Shown here in pieces: positions 22,625 through 35,800 of a stretch of DNA of 64,000 nucleotides; position 1 is the first letter of the stretch, and each line of letters begins with the position of its first letter. A model generated the notes under the pieces. The model had not been told where the DNA came from and made no database searches. It saw only the letters and a list, made by a program, of their open reading frames with translations. This stretch comes from Eublepharis macularius (taxonomy: Eukaryota > Chordata > Lepidosauria > Squamata > Eublepharidae), in contig NC_072791.1 in NCBI RefSeq assembly GCF_028583425.1, positions 191,122,311-191,186,310 of the forward strand, written 5' to 3'. A program made the translations under genes and the position numbers.

Positions 22625-25600
22625 GTTTAGATCCTAGCTGTCTTCCCCCCCCCCCACCCCCGTGTACATGTTTTGATTTGTCCTGTAAGGGGGGGCATTA
22701 AGACTGAGGGATGGGGACTGGCCCAAGCTTCCTCAGCAAACTTTCTAAGATGTCATGTAGGGGAACCCTGGTTTTCCTTGTCCAAGCCCTGGCTTACATG
22801 GAAGTTGGTCCCATTCCATCCTTAACACTAGTCCTATAAATTCAGTTAGACTGGAGGTAGAATGTAGTTTGCAGATACTTTCCTTGTAACCTTCATAACA
22901 GCGCAGGTTTCATTCTCGATCTTGACTTTCTTTTAAGGAATGAACATGGGAATTAGCCACAATTGAGCATCATGATAGCCCTTTGAAGTAGGTTAGGGTT
23001 TTAACTGGCAAGTCTCATAACATTAGAAATGGAAAACCAAGTCTCCCATGTCTAGATCCTGATTTACATGGAAGCAAGCCGTGTTTTATCTTTACACCAA
23101 TCCTGCAAAGAAGGTAAAGCTGGGTGTTTCTTGCCCACCAAGAATTTGGCCTCTGCTGTCAAAATCTAACGCTTTGTCCATTGCATCTGATTGGTTCCTA
23201 TGGGTGTGTTAACCTAAACTATCCAGTGTTGAGAATGTACCTTATGATGTGTTTGTCCTTCTTTATGGTGTTTCCCACCTTCCCCAGTGATGTTATATCC
23301 CAACGGTCACTTTGACAAACTGCCTAGTCTGGTATTTCTTGTCGTAAGCTTGGTGTGAAGTAGAAAGCATCCTTGTTTAGTTTCTAATTTTTTATCTCAC
23401 CTTTCCTCCAAGGAGGTCAAAGCAGTGTGCTTCCCTCCCCCCATTTTATCATTAGAACAGCCCTTTGAAGTGAGGCTGGCTGAAAATGTGTGGCCTGAGG
23501 TTCCTCCACCTCAGTGTGGATAGATATAAATGTGTAAACTTGTTCTATATTTAGAGTAGCTGTGTCACGAATATAGCAGTGATACCTTCTCCTTGGAACA
23601 TTTTGGCTTGCTTTTAAACATGGACCTGAGGGTGTTCTGCCTCTTTCAACCCCACCCTGACTGAAGGCTTGGAGTAGCTTTCTTTCTGCCTAGAGATGGA
23701 CCAGCCTCCCGTGGGCTAGCAAATGAGCAGTTGGTGAGAAAGTAATTTTGTTTTCAAGGAATGCCTTATTGCTTGTAATGATGTTTGTGGCAAGAAATGT
23801 GACAGAATAGGGAAGATGAATCATGTCAACTCACCGAAGGTAATGGCAGCACTTTATTTAAGCTGCTGACATTATCTGAGTCTAGCAAAATCGGTGCCCA
23901 GCTGCATAGTTTCTTGAGGAAGCAGCTGTTAGAAATGCTATGATTTGCCACTGTGAGGTGGCTCCTGCGATAGCAGTTTCTCCAAGACTACTCCATATTA
24001 GTTGACTAAAGACGTGAATGTAAAATGTCCTTTGTAGGAGAAAGCAGCTCACTTTGTTTTCCCTGAAGGATCATCATTGCTCAATTGCATGCTGCAAGAG
24101 ATATCTCCTGCACAGGGCAACAAGGTCTGAATCCCTGTTCAGTTGTGCAAACTGTGCTGCAAGTGAGGAAGTTACGCAACAGCAGTTTCCATATAGTAAG
24201 TTGGTCTCTGCCTTCAAAGTACAGTACTATGGACACAATCAAAGGGTGAAGCCTTCTTTCAACAACTAGCTCTTCCTCTGTTGGAAAAGCCACTTAAATT
24301 GGAGGAAGGCTCCTTAGGCTGGAGAAACCTGAGGATTGAGCCATACCAATGTATTTGCGATTTTATTTCTACTGGCTCGTCAGCTGGGCATGTTGTGTTG
24401 CTTAACCCTGCTTTTCTTTTCCCTTTACCTGTTTTTTGAGGAAGAGCCAAGCTAGAAATTACCATGTCACAGTACTAATTCATTAAAATAGTTATAGCCC
24501 ACTCTTCTTTATGGCAACTAACAGTAACAAAACAGAACAAAATCTACAATTTAACCAAAATTAAAAAAAAAACATGACCCATAAGAGACACCTGGAGATA
24601 CTCACTTCTGGCATCTTCCCCAATAGGCCTCATTATTGCCAACAGATGTAACACACAACACACCAGTTTTCAGAATTCCTCAGTCCAGTAACCATTAACT
24701 GAAGCATACTGGAATAGCCTAGTTCCACTGCCTTTCCAGTAGGGTAAAGAGAAAGGGGCCAGATGCATGCCTGCAGTTATATGGGTGGAGCGGTACAGAG
24801 AGCCGCAGGAAGTGACACCCTCCCATCTGCCTAAAATGTAATCGTAACTTCCTATTCCCACTTTGTATGAATTTGGTGGTAACCCAGCTCTCATTCATAG
24901 GACAGCAACTGCTTTGTCTACTTTGATCTTCAATTCTGATTTCAAATTGACCAAAGACAGAAAGGATAATGTAAGATGACCATCTCCAAAAGAAGGGGTC
25001 ATATGACATTTGCATACAAGTTACAGTTATGTCCAGTAATTTTAAAAAATTGTGTGTAACTTTTGGGGGGGGGTTCTTACATTCAGGGCTGTCTCTAATA
25101 AATAAACACAGTAATTCTTTTTCTATGTGCAGTACAATTCATAGCTCCAGTTTCTCTGGAGCCATAGACAGGCCATGCCCAGAAAACTTTACTACTCTGC
25201 TGCTTTCTCTTGTATTCCAAAGGCAATCTGCAGTGCATTTATGAAACATCTTGTAAAATTTTCACCGTTGTGTGCACATTCATAATTGAGATGACTTCAA
25301 CTTAGTTAAAATATTGTTGAGTTCTGTTGAGTTGTACCATTCAGAGGTTGATATTTCCTCTACAGTGATTCAGCCATGTGAATCAGCCTCATCTTGGAAT
25401 CCTGTTGGATGACAGCAGCAAAGAATCTGTACTTGCAGGCAGAGATAGTCTGGTGTGCGTGAACTTTCAGGAAGCATTTAACACCCATCAGAGGGAACTT
25501 AGCAATCATGGAATAATTGTTATCAAACAGGAAGCAGAGTACTGAAATAAATGTAGTTTTGGTTATTTAAATATGTATTTACAAGTGGGGGGCCCATATG

Positions 25601-26345
25601 CGGATTGTGTCATGGTGACATGGTGAGGGGGGAAATGCACTGGGACTCCCTTCTTAAAGACCCTTCTGTTTCCCACCTTCCTAAGGATGCTTCCCTTTTC
25701 CTTTCCTCCCTTTCTCAATGATCCTTCGCTGTTTCTCCCCACCCCCTTATCCTCTACCCACTGCCTAGGCAAATAGTCCTCCCCCCTCCGATTCCCCCCA
25801 TACACCCTTACCCTGTCCCCTCCCCTCTTGGCAAACACTCTTACCTCCCCCCACTCCCTCTCAGATACCCTTACCATTCCTCCCTCCTCTATTAAACACC
25901 CTTTGCCTCTGCGCCCTGCACTCCCCCAAATCCTCCCCTCCTCCCCCCTTTTCCTATTTACTGTGAGTTCCTGGGCTCAGAGCTGGCCCTCCTGGCCCTA
26001 TGGGGGCTCACCATGCTGCAGTGCTGGGTGGATGTGCAGCTAATTGTGGTAGCTCACTACCTCCTCTGCCGAGCCTGGGTTACCTTACAGCTGTCTTCCC
26101 TGGGACTGGAGCAGCTTGCTGCTGCTGTGTCCGGGTCTGGATGGTGCTGGATGGTGCGAGCAGATGGTGCTCGCTTTTCTGTCCATGACACACCACTCAG
26201 CATACGGAGCAGTCAGGTATGTAGTTTTGGAGGGATTTTAGCCTAGCCTAATGGGCCCAATCCATGGATTTAAGTATCTGCAGAGGGAGGGGCTTCTTGT
26301 CTATTAGTATATAAGATGCTGTGATTTTCTTACTAGTGGGGACCC

Positions 26346-26531
26346 AAAGCAGCTTCCTGTATTGTTTCCTGCATACTCCATTTTATCTTCAAAATAGTGT
26401 CATCTCTATGAGGTTGGGCTGAGAGTGAGAATGTGTGAGTCATCCAAGGTCACCCAGTAAGCTTCCACTGCAGACTGGGGATTCAAACCTGGCTTCCTAG
26501 TCTGTCTCTAACCACTACACAGGAGTCCCTT
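26346..26531 (-). repeat. Degenerate tRNA-derived SINE
   Basis: Antisense motifs CATCCAAGGTCACCCAGTAA, GGGGATTCAAACCTGGC and TAACCACTACACAGGAGTCC correspond to the SINE body, B box and A box. Confidence 0.75.
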
Positions 26532-28207
26532 AGATCTTTAATGGGATTCACAGCCATTTAACTTCATCACACATTATGAAGGGGACAGAGGACAGTGAGT
26601 AGTTGAGGTTGCTGATGGCACTTAGTTTCTGGGATTATGAAGAAGTTTCAGTGGATTTCTTTAAACTAGGTGAATGGCACAAACTTTAGTGTATGTTCAA
26701 AAAGAGTTAAACATTAGAACATTTTTTAAAAACTATGATTATACTGGTGGACCTGAACCAGCTGCGACTTGTCAGGAAAAGGATCTTAGAATTATCTTGG
26801 ACAGCTTGCTGGCTTCAGTGTAGTGACAGTTAAAAAGGAAAATTTGCTATTGGGAGCCTGTAGGGAATGAACTGAAAGTAAAATTAGTAGTGTCATCATG
26901 CTACCATGAAAAGCTACATTTAAAAAATTCTGGTTATTCCACCTTAATATTGTAGATCTACAGAAAAGGGATAAAGCACTCTAGAGGATGGAGCGCTTGA
27001 CACTAAACTTTGAGGGCTTTCTGGTTGTGGGGGCAGGATAAATATTTATGGAAATAGTAGTTTTATAAAATGTAAATTATTGAAGGAGAACTTGTTATGA
27101 AAATATTAGTCTTGAAATCAATTTAAGATAGATCAGGACAAATTATGAATGCACCAAACAATAGGGTAGGCTTAAAAGCAATCGGACAGCTTTCATAGAG
27201 CTGGCTAGTTTTGTTAACATATGCTAGCTCTTGTGGAAAAAATTAAATCTCCGTGTAGAAAAGCTGCTTCTAGGTATAGATGCTTGCAACAGGCTGCAGT
27301 GGAAGATGATTTTGGAATAGATTTGCCTTGGAGCTTTTTTAGAGTTCTGTTTTCAAATGTGAGTCAGTTTGATCTATATGGTCCATTAAACAAACTGTTG
27401 TATTTTGGTTTTAATTCATGTATTAATACACACAGCAAAACAAGGATTATAGTCATTTCTAAAAGGCGCTTAAAATAGATTTTGAAAACTAGTTCAGTCC
27501 CAGTAGTCGGCAACTGGCAGAGGGGATGAGATGACGTGATATACTTCTGAAGTAGGCCAGGCAGTTCTGAAGTGTAGAAGATATCCTTGGCAGAAAAAAA
27601 CACCAGCAAATGAAGTCAAAAGGTATGGAAGTTTTTTAAAGGACATCTTAAGGGAGCAGTGGCACGACATCCCAGTTCAAAGATAACATAAGAAACAAGC
27701 TACAAACTAGCTCTAGCAGAAGTAAACTTGCAAGCTTCATCATGCTCAAGGAAGCTTTCAGAGAAAAATACAAATTGAAGAACAGTCAGTGGATGAACTC
27801 CAACTTAAATGTTGACTAAAAGACTGCCATAACTATTTTCAGTGGGAAACTTAGGGTACATTGCGAAGTAGATAAATGCTTAAAAGAATTTGTCTGACAT
27901 GGTAACTCTTTTCCTCGATTGTCTGACCTTAATTTTCACCACCTTAATTTTTCTCTCATCTAATTCAGCCTCTGTTTCAGAGAGGTGGGGTGGAGAATAG
28001 CTGGCCCCTAAATTATAGTTCTGTGTTAGGCTATTGGTGTTTTGCATAAAAACTGTCCCTTGCGAAAATCGTGGCAAAGTAACTAGATGTACTGTTTGCT
28101 TCAAGCAAATATGTACATTACGCTTAACTTTCTCCTGTGAAATTATCTAAGTATGGATTCTTCCTTTCTGGTTCTGCCAAGAATGAGGAAGGTGCTGGGG
28201 CTTCCCA

Positions 28208-28264
28208 CGAAAGAGGAAGGTAGGGTGTGTGTGTGGGGGTGGGTGGGTGGGTGGGTGGGTGGGG
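28208..28264 (+). repeat. (GTGG)n-type simple repeat
   Basis: GTGTGTGTGG followed by GGGTGGGTGGGTGG units, G-rich on the + strand; runs of G could form a quadruplex. Confidence 0.85.
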
Positions 28265-29672
28265 GGACAAGTCATTAGAGAGGCAAATCATCATTCGTAA
28301 AGCCTGAAAGGAGAACTAGCCAGATTCTGCCTAAAATGCTGATGACTATGGCCTGATTTGAACATGATGGTTAGGTATGTGAGAATTTACTTGCACAGCA
28401 TTGTGTTTGCAGCACATTGCGTGCATCACTGACTCACTTCAACCAGATTGCCTAGCCGGCATGTGGACTAACTGTCTAGGAATCTGTGAAATGGGTGGGT
28501 ACCACCCTTGTGTGTTAGTGTCACATATATAATGGCCAAGAGCCCAGTTTAAATGAAGACTTCTGTAACACGTGGATATAGTCTTCCTTCCTACCTGGAG
28601 CTGAATTTAAATTAGACCTGTGCAATAAAAGCTCAGGAGGAAGATCACAGCGTAAGCGAGAAGGCAGTTTCAGAGCTTTTCTGCACACATTTGTGAGCTC
28701 AGCGCAAACTGAATTATTGTCCTGCACTTTTTAAAAAGTGGGCTTCTAATTGGCTGATTGAGTACCAAGCATCTAGGCTACTTTATAAACAGCTATTGGG
28801 AGTGTTGCTTTATAAACTTGAGTTTCATGAACGTTTCTATATGCTGCTTAAGTAATTCTAGCTAGAGGAGGCAGAAGCCTGAATTGGACAAACACTGTGT
28901 ACTAATTTCTTCTGAGAATAGTCATAATACTGTAGTACCAATTTACTAAACTACTTAATTGTTTAAAGGTAGCCAGGATAATGAATGCAGCCATTCATAA
29001 TGTTATTATCCCTAAACTATACCTGTGATTCAGGCCACTGTTAGTTTTTATTGCAGCAATTGCTCATTTGTGGTTCCTAGCTCTGACTTTGCTATGGAAT
29101 GTATATTGAGGAGTAATGTACTCAAGCATGTATGGCCATTGGCAATGCTGTGTTAGTAACCTGGAGTCTTGTGTTCACATTACACTCCTTAATAGTTCTC
29201 AGTCTATTGTTAACAGTTACGTGGCTCTAGAGACACTTTGTACACATCCATCTTTGATGTGGGTAGAACTGTTTGTCTCTCTCTCCTCCCTTTCAAGCTC
29301 TCAGATTGTGTTGCTTACGTTCTGTGACACAGAGTTGTGAGGCTCCTATATTGTTTAAAGGTTGCTTGTAATGTTATTGTGCCTGGAACTTTTATTTACA
29401 TTGCTATATGACAACTACAGGAAGTGTATAGGCAAGGAATATTTAGTGTATTTCTGTTTAATGTAGAGAAAAATTAAGAGATCTAAATTATTTTAATCTT
29501 GTGTTTAAAAACTAAACTTACTGACCTCTGCATCTTTTTTGTGTGTGTGTGTGTGTGTGAAAGGTCACTATTGAAACCGTGTATGAACCATAAAATCAGA
29601 CCCATTATTTAGTAAAGACAAGCATTGTACACCCTATTATCTGACTGGAAAACTATAATATTTATTTCATAG

Positions 29673-29835
29673 TGCACGGAGAATGGAATCGAAGCCTTCT
29701 AGAATTCCACGGAGGGTGTCTTCTCAGCCATTAAATTCTCGAAGTGCTAGGACAGGCACTGGAAGTGGAGGAACTGGTTTTACTGACTCATATCGTACAA
29801 GAGACTCTTCACTGAGACTGGAGCCTCCATGCCAG
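29673..29835 (+). CDS. MARCHF7: MARCHF7 exon 2 (start codon; coding 29683-29835)
   Basis: Acceptor ATTTCATAG, ten untranslated bases, ATG at 29683, donor GCCAG/GTAAAT. It codes 51 residues ending EPPCQ, the same length as the first coding segment of the human protein, and ends in phase 0. Confidence 0.96.
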
Positions 29836-32800
29836 GTAAATAGTGTTTGGCAGTGGTACTGTCAGCTTTGATGGCTCAGCATTGTTGACATACAAGGGGA
29901 AAAAAACCCTCATCCCCCCATAAGATTCTCTTTTTGCTGATTAATTAGGAATTAATATAACAAAATATTGTTCCTCTATTTAATGTTTTCTACTGAATGT
30001 TTGGTAGAACTGACATTAGTCACATCCAGAACTCCCCTAGTTCATCAAAAGTTGAGTCCACTGGGGTTTTTCCCTGGGAGCATCTTTATGTCTGGCTGAA
30101 AGGCCCAAGATTGTCAGTGATACTTAGTAGTAGGGAATAGCAGTAACTGGTTTTCTTGATTAAGTTCCGGTAGCTCTGTTAGCTTTGAACAGCGTGCGTA
30201 GAAAGACCTTAAAGGCACGCAGGGGTCATTTCGTAGAAAAAGAGCTGGAGGAACTCATTAGTATAACTCATTAGCATATGCCACGTCCCTTGACATCACC
30301 AGAAGTGTCATTAGCATAACTGATTTGCTTATGCCACACCCCCTGACATCACCTATCCTGGCTGTTTTGGACCCAATCCTGGCCGTTCAGGGCTAAAATT
30401 GGGCCCAAAATGACAAAAAGGGGCTGAAAAGGGGGTCCAAAATGGTCAGAATTGGGCTGCTGCTGAGCGGGAGAGTGATCCACCACCCATCAGAGGCCCA
30501 ATCTGTGCCGTTTCGGCCCCAATCCAGGTCGAAACGGGCCCAAAATGGCTGTCATGTGACCTCTTTGGGGAACTGCAGAAACTGCGTTCCTGTGCGTTCC
30601 CCCTCAAAATGAGCCCTGAAGGCACAAATGTATATGTTTCTTCTCTAGTGTGCCAGTTCTTTTGCTCTGATGATGTTTTTTTTGGTAGGATGAACGTTTT
30701 CAAAATGCAAGAAAAATGAAATAATGGCATTTATAGGAACTTGCTCCCATGAAACAAGACACAGCTTGATTTAGTTCAAGCTCTTACTGCTAGTAATCCA
30801 TTTGTAATGTTAAGATCTGGTTATGAAAAGATGCTTAAGCATATCTCTGTGGCGTTTGGGGAATATTCTTTAAAAATTCTTTTGCTCTGTGTCAATTATG
30901 AGGTCTGTTCTTGTTTCCAGAGACTGTTGCAGTTTCTTCAAGTAACTTAATATGAACCTTCATGCTGCTTTTTAAAGAGAACTTGAACTAATCTGTTAGA
31001 ATGCTGGCAGCACACATGAAATAAAATCGTGTGCGTAGATTCAGTAGAGCTTGTGAAAAGTAGAGTTACCAAATGTTACAGTGTTTTTGACTTTGGGAAA
31101 GTTACTTAGCACTGTAATCCTATACTTATTTGAAGTTAACTGGAGAGAAAGGGGGGCTTTTTTGCAAGAAGTCCAATCTAAGACATGTATATTTGTGATA
31201 CACAGTGCAAAAAAAAAAAGTATCAGAGCTATTGGGGAACATTTCCTTGGCGTGAAAGGCCTGTAGAACCTATTTCTTCTGGGGCAGACTCCTGCATACA
31301 CTTCAGTGATCTGAATTGGGTTCCCTTGAACCTGTTTTTTTTTTTTTTTTAACTACTTGGGAACTCTAGAAATAGAACATCCAGCATCTCTTCAGGTTTT
31401 CCTGAATAAGGTGGATACACTGTAGAGCAAGTTGAATACATTGTATTTTTTCCAAAAATGCTTTTTTTGTGAGTTCGTACAGGAGAAGTTATAATTAATG
31501 AGAGATTTGAAAGTCTGTTCTTATGGAAACAAAAGCAGTGGACTGCAATTTTTCCCTTCTTTAGGGATGAGTAGAGTTGCTAAAAATAGATATAGCAACA
31601 GTCAGTACTTAGTCTTGTTTAGTAATGATATTCTGTACGACTTACAGAAAACAAATGTGCCCTGATCAAAAGGAGATCTTAACAGGATACATCTTGTATG
31701 TATTTAGAGTCATGTTGCAGTTATTGCAAGTTAATTTTAATAAAAACAAAGAGTTCTGCTGGGTCAGAGTACTGGTCCATCTAGTGTTAGCATCCTGGTT
31801 TTTATAGCTGTTATAGATGCTCCAGAACGACCATGTAGGCTAAAGCCTTCCCTGTTGCTGCCAACAAACAACTTGCTCTCACATGACCCTCCCATTCAAA
31901 GATATTTAGCCATCCTTGAATTTCTCTAATACTCTTTTATATCTGTCTAATCCAGTGACCATGGTCACTTGCTGTGGGAACGACTTCCTCAAGTCACTAC
32001 TTTCCACAGTGCATAATTATTTTCTGTTGTCTGTTCTTAAGGTGCTGCCTCATTATTTCATTAGGTACCGTAGGTTCTAGTATTTCGAACGAAACAAAAT
32101 TGTCTATTTTCTCCATGTTGAGCATCATTTTATAAACATAACTTTTGTTGTCTGCCCCACACAGTCTTCTCAACTGAATCCCCATCTCTCTAGCCTTTCA
32201 TCAAAGAGCATGTTCCAACCCCCTGATCATTTTGGCTTCCCTTTTCTTTACTTCTTCTGGTTCTATGATATCCTTTTAAAGATGGCAGCAACCAAAATCA
32301 TACAGAGAATATACCATAGACCTAGCCAGGACCATTACAATACTGTTTTTTGTTTCTGCAATCCCTAGTACAGAATTTCTTTTTCAACCATAACTCCAAG
32401 ATTTTTATTGGTCAGTCACTGCAAGTTCAAACCCCGTTGGTGTGTATGTAAAGTTAGGATTTTTGCTCCAGTTGACTCACTTTACACTTCAATTAAACCA
32501 TGGTCCACTTTGCAGTTTAGAGGGATTGTCTTGATTTCTTCACAATTCACTCTAGTTCTTATAATCTTTAATAACTTGGTGTCCTCTACAGGCTTCACCA
32601 TCTTATTGCTTGTCTCCAGATAATTTTTGAACAAAGTAAATAACCCAGGTTCAGATCCTAATCCCTGTGGACCATTCTGAAGGCTGTTTACTTCTGTTTT
32701 CTGTTTTACCACTTACTAATCCTCAGTGACTGTGGTCTGTTCTGTGTTCCCTAATTTTTCTCAAGAGCCTTCTTTGAAGTCAAGTACAGTTTTTAATGTC

Positions 32801-35800
32801 TACTGGATCACCTTTGCCCATATGCTTGATTAGTGAGGAAGGAGTTCTTGTTGCAGAAACTGATGATTCCTCCTGTAATTAAATCAGTGTAAATTGACCA
32901 TGAATACATCCGTCACTTCCTTTGGTTAAGTAAAAGTACTAAGGAGACTCTGAGAACTGGCAAAGGAGAAATTAATTCCTATTAAAATGAGACATTGTGA
33001 AGTGCAACATGCCACAATTCCCTTTTCTGTTTCTTCTTACTTACATATTACACACTGCCTCCATTGTATAAAGGAATGCATTGTTAAAACAGTTTAGCTT
33101 AAACCCTTCATTAAACCTTTGCTGGCTAATTTATAGCCAGTAGAGATGGGCATGAACTGAAATATGAACCAAAGTTCGTGATGAACTGGGTTCGCGAACC
33201 GGCGGTCTGTCTGCGCCCATTTCTGATGAACCGCCACAAACTGTCTTCACGAGTTCAGCTGTAGCCTTGTGCACCAGGCGGGTACTGGCTGGGTGACCCA
33301 GGTCTCAGAAAAGAATGTGGGAGTAAGAGGAAAGAAGGCCTAGTTCCTTGAGCTTAATCTCTGTACTCCTCCCATTCTTTAGAAGAAATGGAGTGGTGCT
33401 TGGCTCTTCCTCTGTTTAGATCACAGCTGAATGGAAGCTAAGCTTCAGTCATTGACTTCCATGATCTTATTAAGGGCATTCCCTGATCATATACTTAGAA
33501 TGTAATACATGTAGATAACGTGAATCGGCTTCACTTTTTTTAGATTTCTAGTGGATCATAAGTGCAACAATAGGATTTGAGTAGTAATCTTTAATCTGTT
33601 GTAGCACAATGCTTTGATTAAAAGTTGCAGTGTTAAGTGTCCACACTGCATATTAAGATGTTTATGAGAGACGGTAGTTGGAATGGAAGGGTAAGGTCTT
33701 CTTGTTTCCTAGGAATCCAGCCGGTTGCATAGTTCCAGTAGAGATTGGTCAATTGGAGAAAGAGAAGCCTATGAAAGCCTGTGGAAGCTTCCAACTTCTT
33801 CTCCAGCTCGCTACTCAGGAACCCTTGACCGTCCATGGTCTGGAAGACTTTCAGGAAGCAGAAACAGATTGGTAAGGGTTGTTAAAGGTTCTAATTAATT
33901 GCTTTCAAATTGATGGAAAGCAAGTCAATTGTCACAGGAACTAATAACAAACTCCTTTCTCATAAACAAGATTCAGAGAAACACATGCACTGTATGAACA
34001 TCTAGACTTGTTTTTAGAGGATACAGTGGAATTGCAGAAGAATAGTTTAATCTCATGAATATATGAAAATTGTATTAGAAACATTCAGCGGTCTAAGGAT
34101 CCATATTTAAACATTGTGGGTTTTCTCAAAATCTTGTACACAATTAGTGCCAGCACTTTCTGTGAATACTTCATATTTTGTATTACTCACCCTGCCTGAG
34201 TACTGTTTGTTCAGGGATCCTAGTTCATTTTTAAGAAACACGCACTACCCTGCCCTTCCATACTAATATATTACGAGGAAAAATATTTTGCAGATTTACT
34301 GTAAACAAAAAACCTGTTTTTTTGAAAGGCTGAAATCAAATATACACAAATCGATTTGTGGTTAACAATTTTACTGAGTCACCTAGACTAGATTAGATAA
34401 AGTAGGATAGATGAGAGAACTTGCATAACATGAAATATTGGTGGCAATAAGTAAGATCTTGAAATAAGGACATAGACTCATTGGGAAAGAATACAAAATA
34501 GTCAAACATGTTCCTTCCCATGTTTTGGGGGCAGGGGGGAATCTCTTCTGTGGAAAGCACGCATGCATATAATTGCAATCCAATGAAGAATAAAAGGAAT
34601 CTCAGTTGGTCTCTTTCTTCACAGTTATGCTCTTGTTTTTCAATTGTGTCATCATTGTTACTTATATTAACTGCATTTGGCTGTGTGGTATAGAAAGAAT
34701 AAGATGGTTGAAATGTAAAAGCAAAAATAGTGGGGCAGGCTGGGGAACAAAGTAAGACGAAGGTGTTGAAAGTGGAGGATGGCCTATTTCTGGCAGTAGG
34801 TGAGTTATTTGGATAACTAAACAAAGAAAAAGAGAAGTCACAAAGATTTATGCTCAGAAGAAATCTTCAAAAGAGTATAAACATTTTTAAATAGTGCATC
34901 TTAAGTAGTTGGAATATTTATTGTTCCTATCCTCAGAATACTAAACTGCTTTATTTTATGTGTCATTTCATAAATCACACAATTTTTAAAGTAGTTTACC
35001 AAAGAGATGTTTTTTGTAATGTTTAATAATGTGTAAAGAAAGCATATTAAAACCAACTCCTTCCCAATATAGCGAAAGCTTGACAAAACTAATGTTTTTA
35101 TCTACTGGGCATACCTCACATTTTCTAAAGGAGCTACCTCTGCAAATGTCCTCTTCTCGAACTTAGAGGTTATCACTTCTGATAGTGATGGTGGGATGAA
35201 GGGGAAAGTTCCTCTCTCAAAATATCCTAGAGCTAGACTTATCATGGCTTTAAAAATCAAAGCCAGTTTCTTGAATTAAGCCTGAAAACTGTTAACACAT
35301 TCAGGTTTTAAACAGTAGGCATTACTTGCTGCAGGAGCTGAACTAGCCCATTCTGTAAGTTGAAGTTTCAAAATTGTCTTCAAGAGTAGCTCCACATACA
35401 GCCCATTGCAGTCATCTTTTAGAAGTTAGAAAAGCATGCAAGAAGACAACCATAAAAATGGGAAAATGGATGGATAATGAGATGTTATTAACAAAGGGGA
35501 AACCATAACTTGATTTATATTCTGAACCTTTTATTCTGAGCCTTTTAAACATCGATATGTGACATTAAGCAGGGAATAACTTTTAAATTTCTCAGCAGCT
35601 GTTTATACTAGGTTTAAGTTGCAGAAGGCTAATATAAATAGCAGGAATTGCCCTACAAGTAGGATTTGGAAGCTTTGCTTGCAAAGGAGTTGTGTTAACT
35701 AGTTACCAGTGATGGATTAGAAATAATCTTAATTGTCGGGCTGAGAGACTCTTGAACTTGGTATCTTAAGATTTTAAAATCTCATTTCTGTATCAGTTCT

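Larger units (their letters stand above)
22625..29672 (+). other. MARCHF7: MARCHF7 intron 1 (most of it)
   Basis: No coding signal. It holds degenerate SINE pieces (22960-23190, 23430-23500), a pyrimidine-rich, C-rich stretch (25640-25960), a reversed SINE (26346-26531), a (GTGG)n run (28233-28264) and a (GT)n run (29540-29560) about 110 bp before the exon 2 acceptor. Confidence 0.6.
29836..33712 (+). other. MARCHF7: MARCHF7 intron 2
   Basis: Contains the reversed hAT-like MITE (30220-30618), a T-run (31336-31350), the CR1 fragment (31750-32890) and, at 33145-33260, a short repeat-like stretch (GAGATGGGCATGAACTG, GAACTGGGTTCGCGAACC). No other coding signal. Confidence 0.7.
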
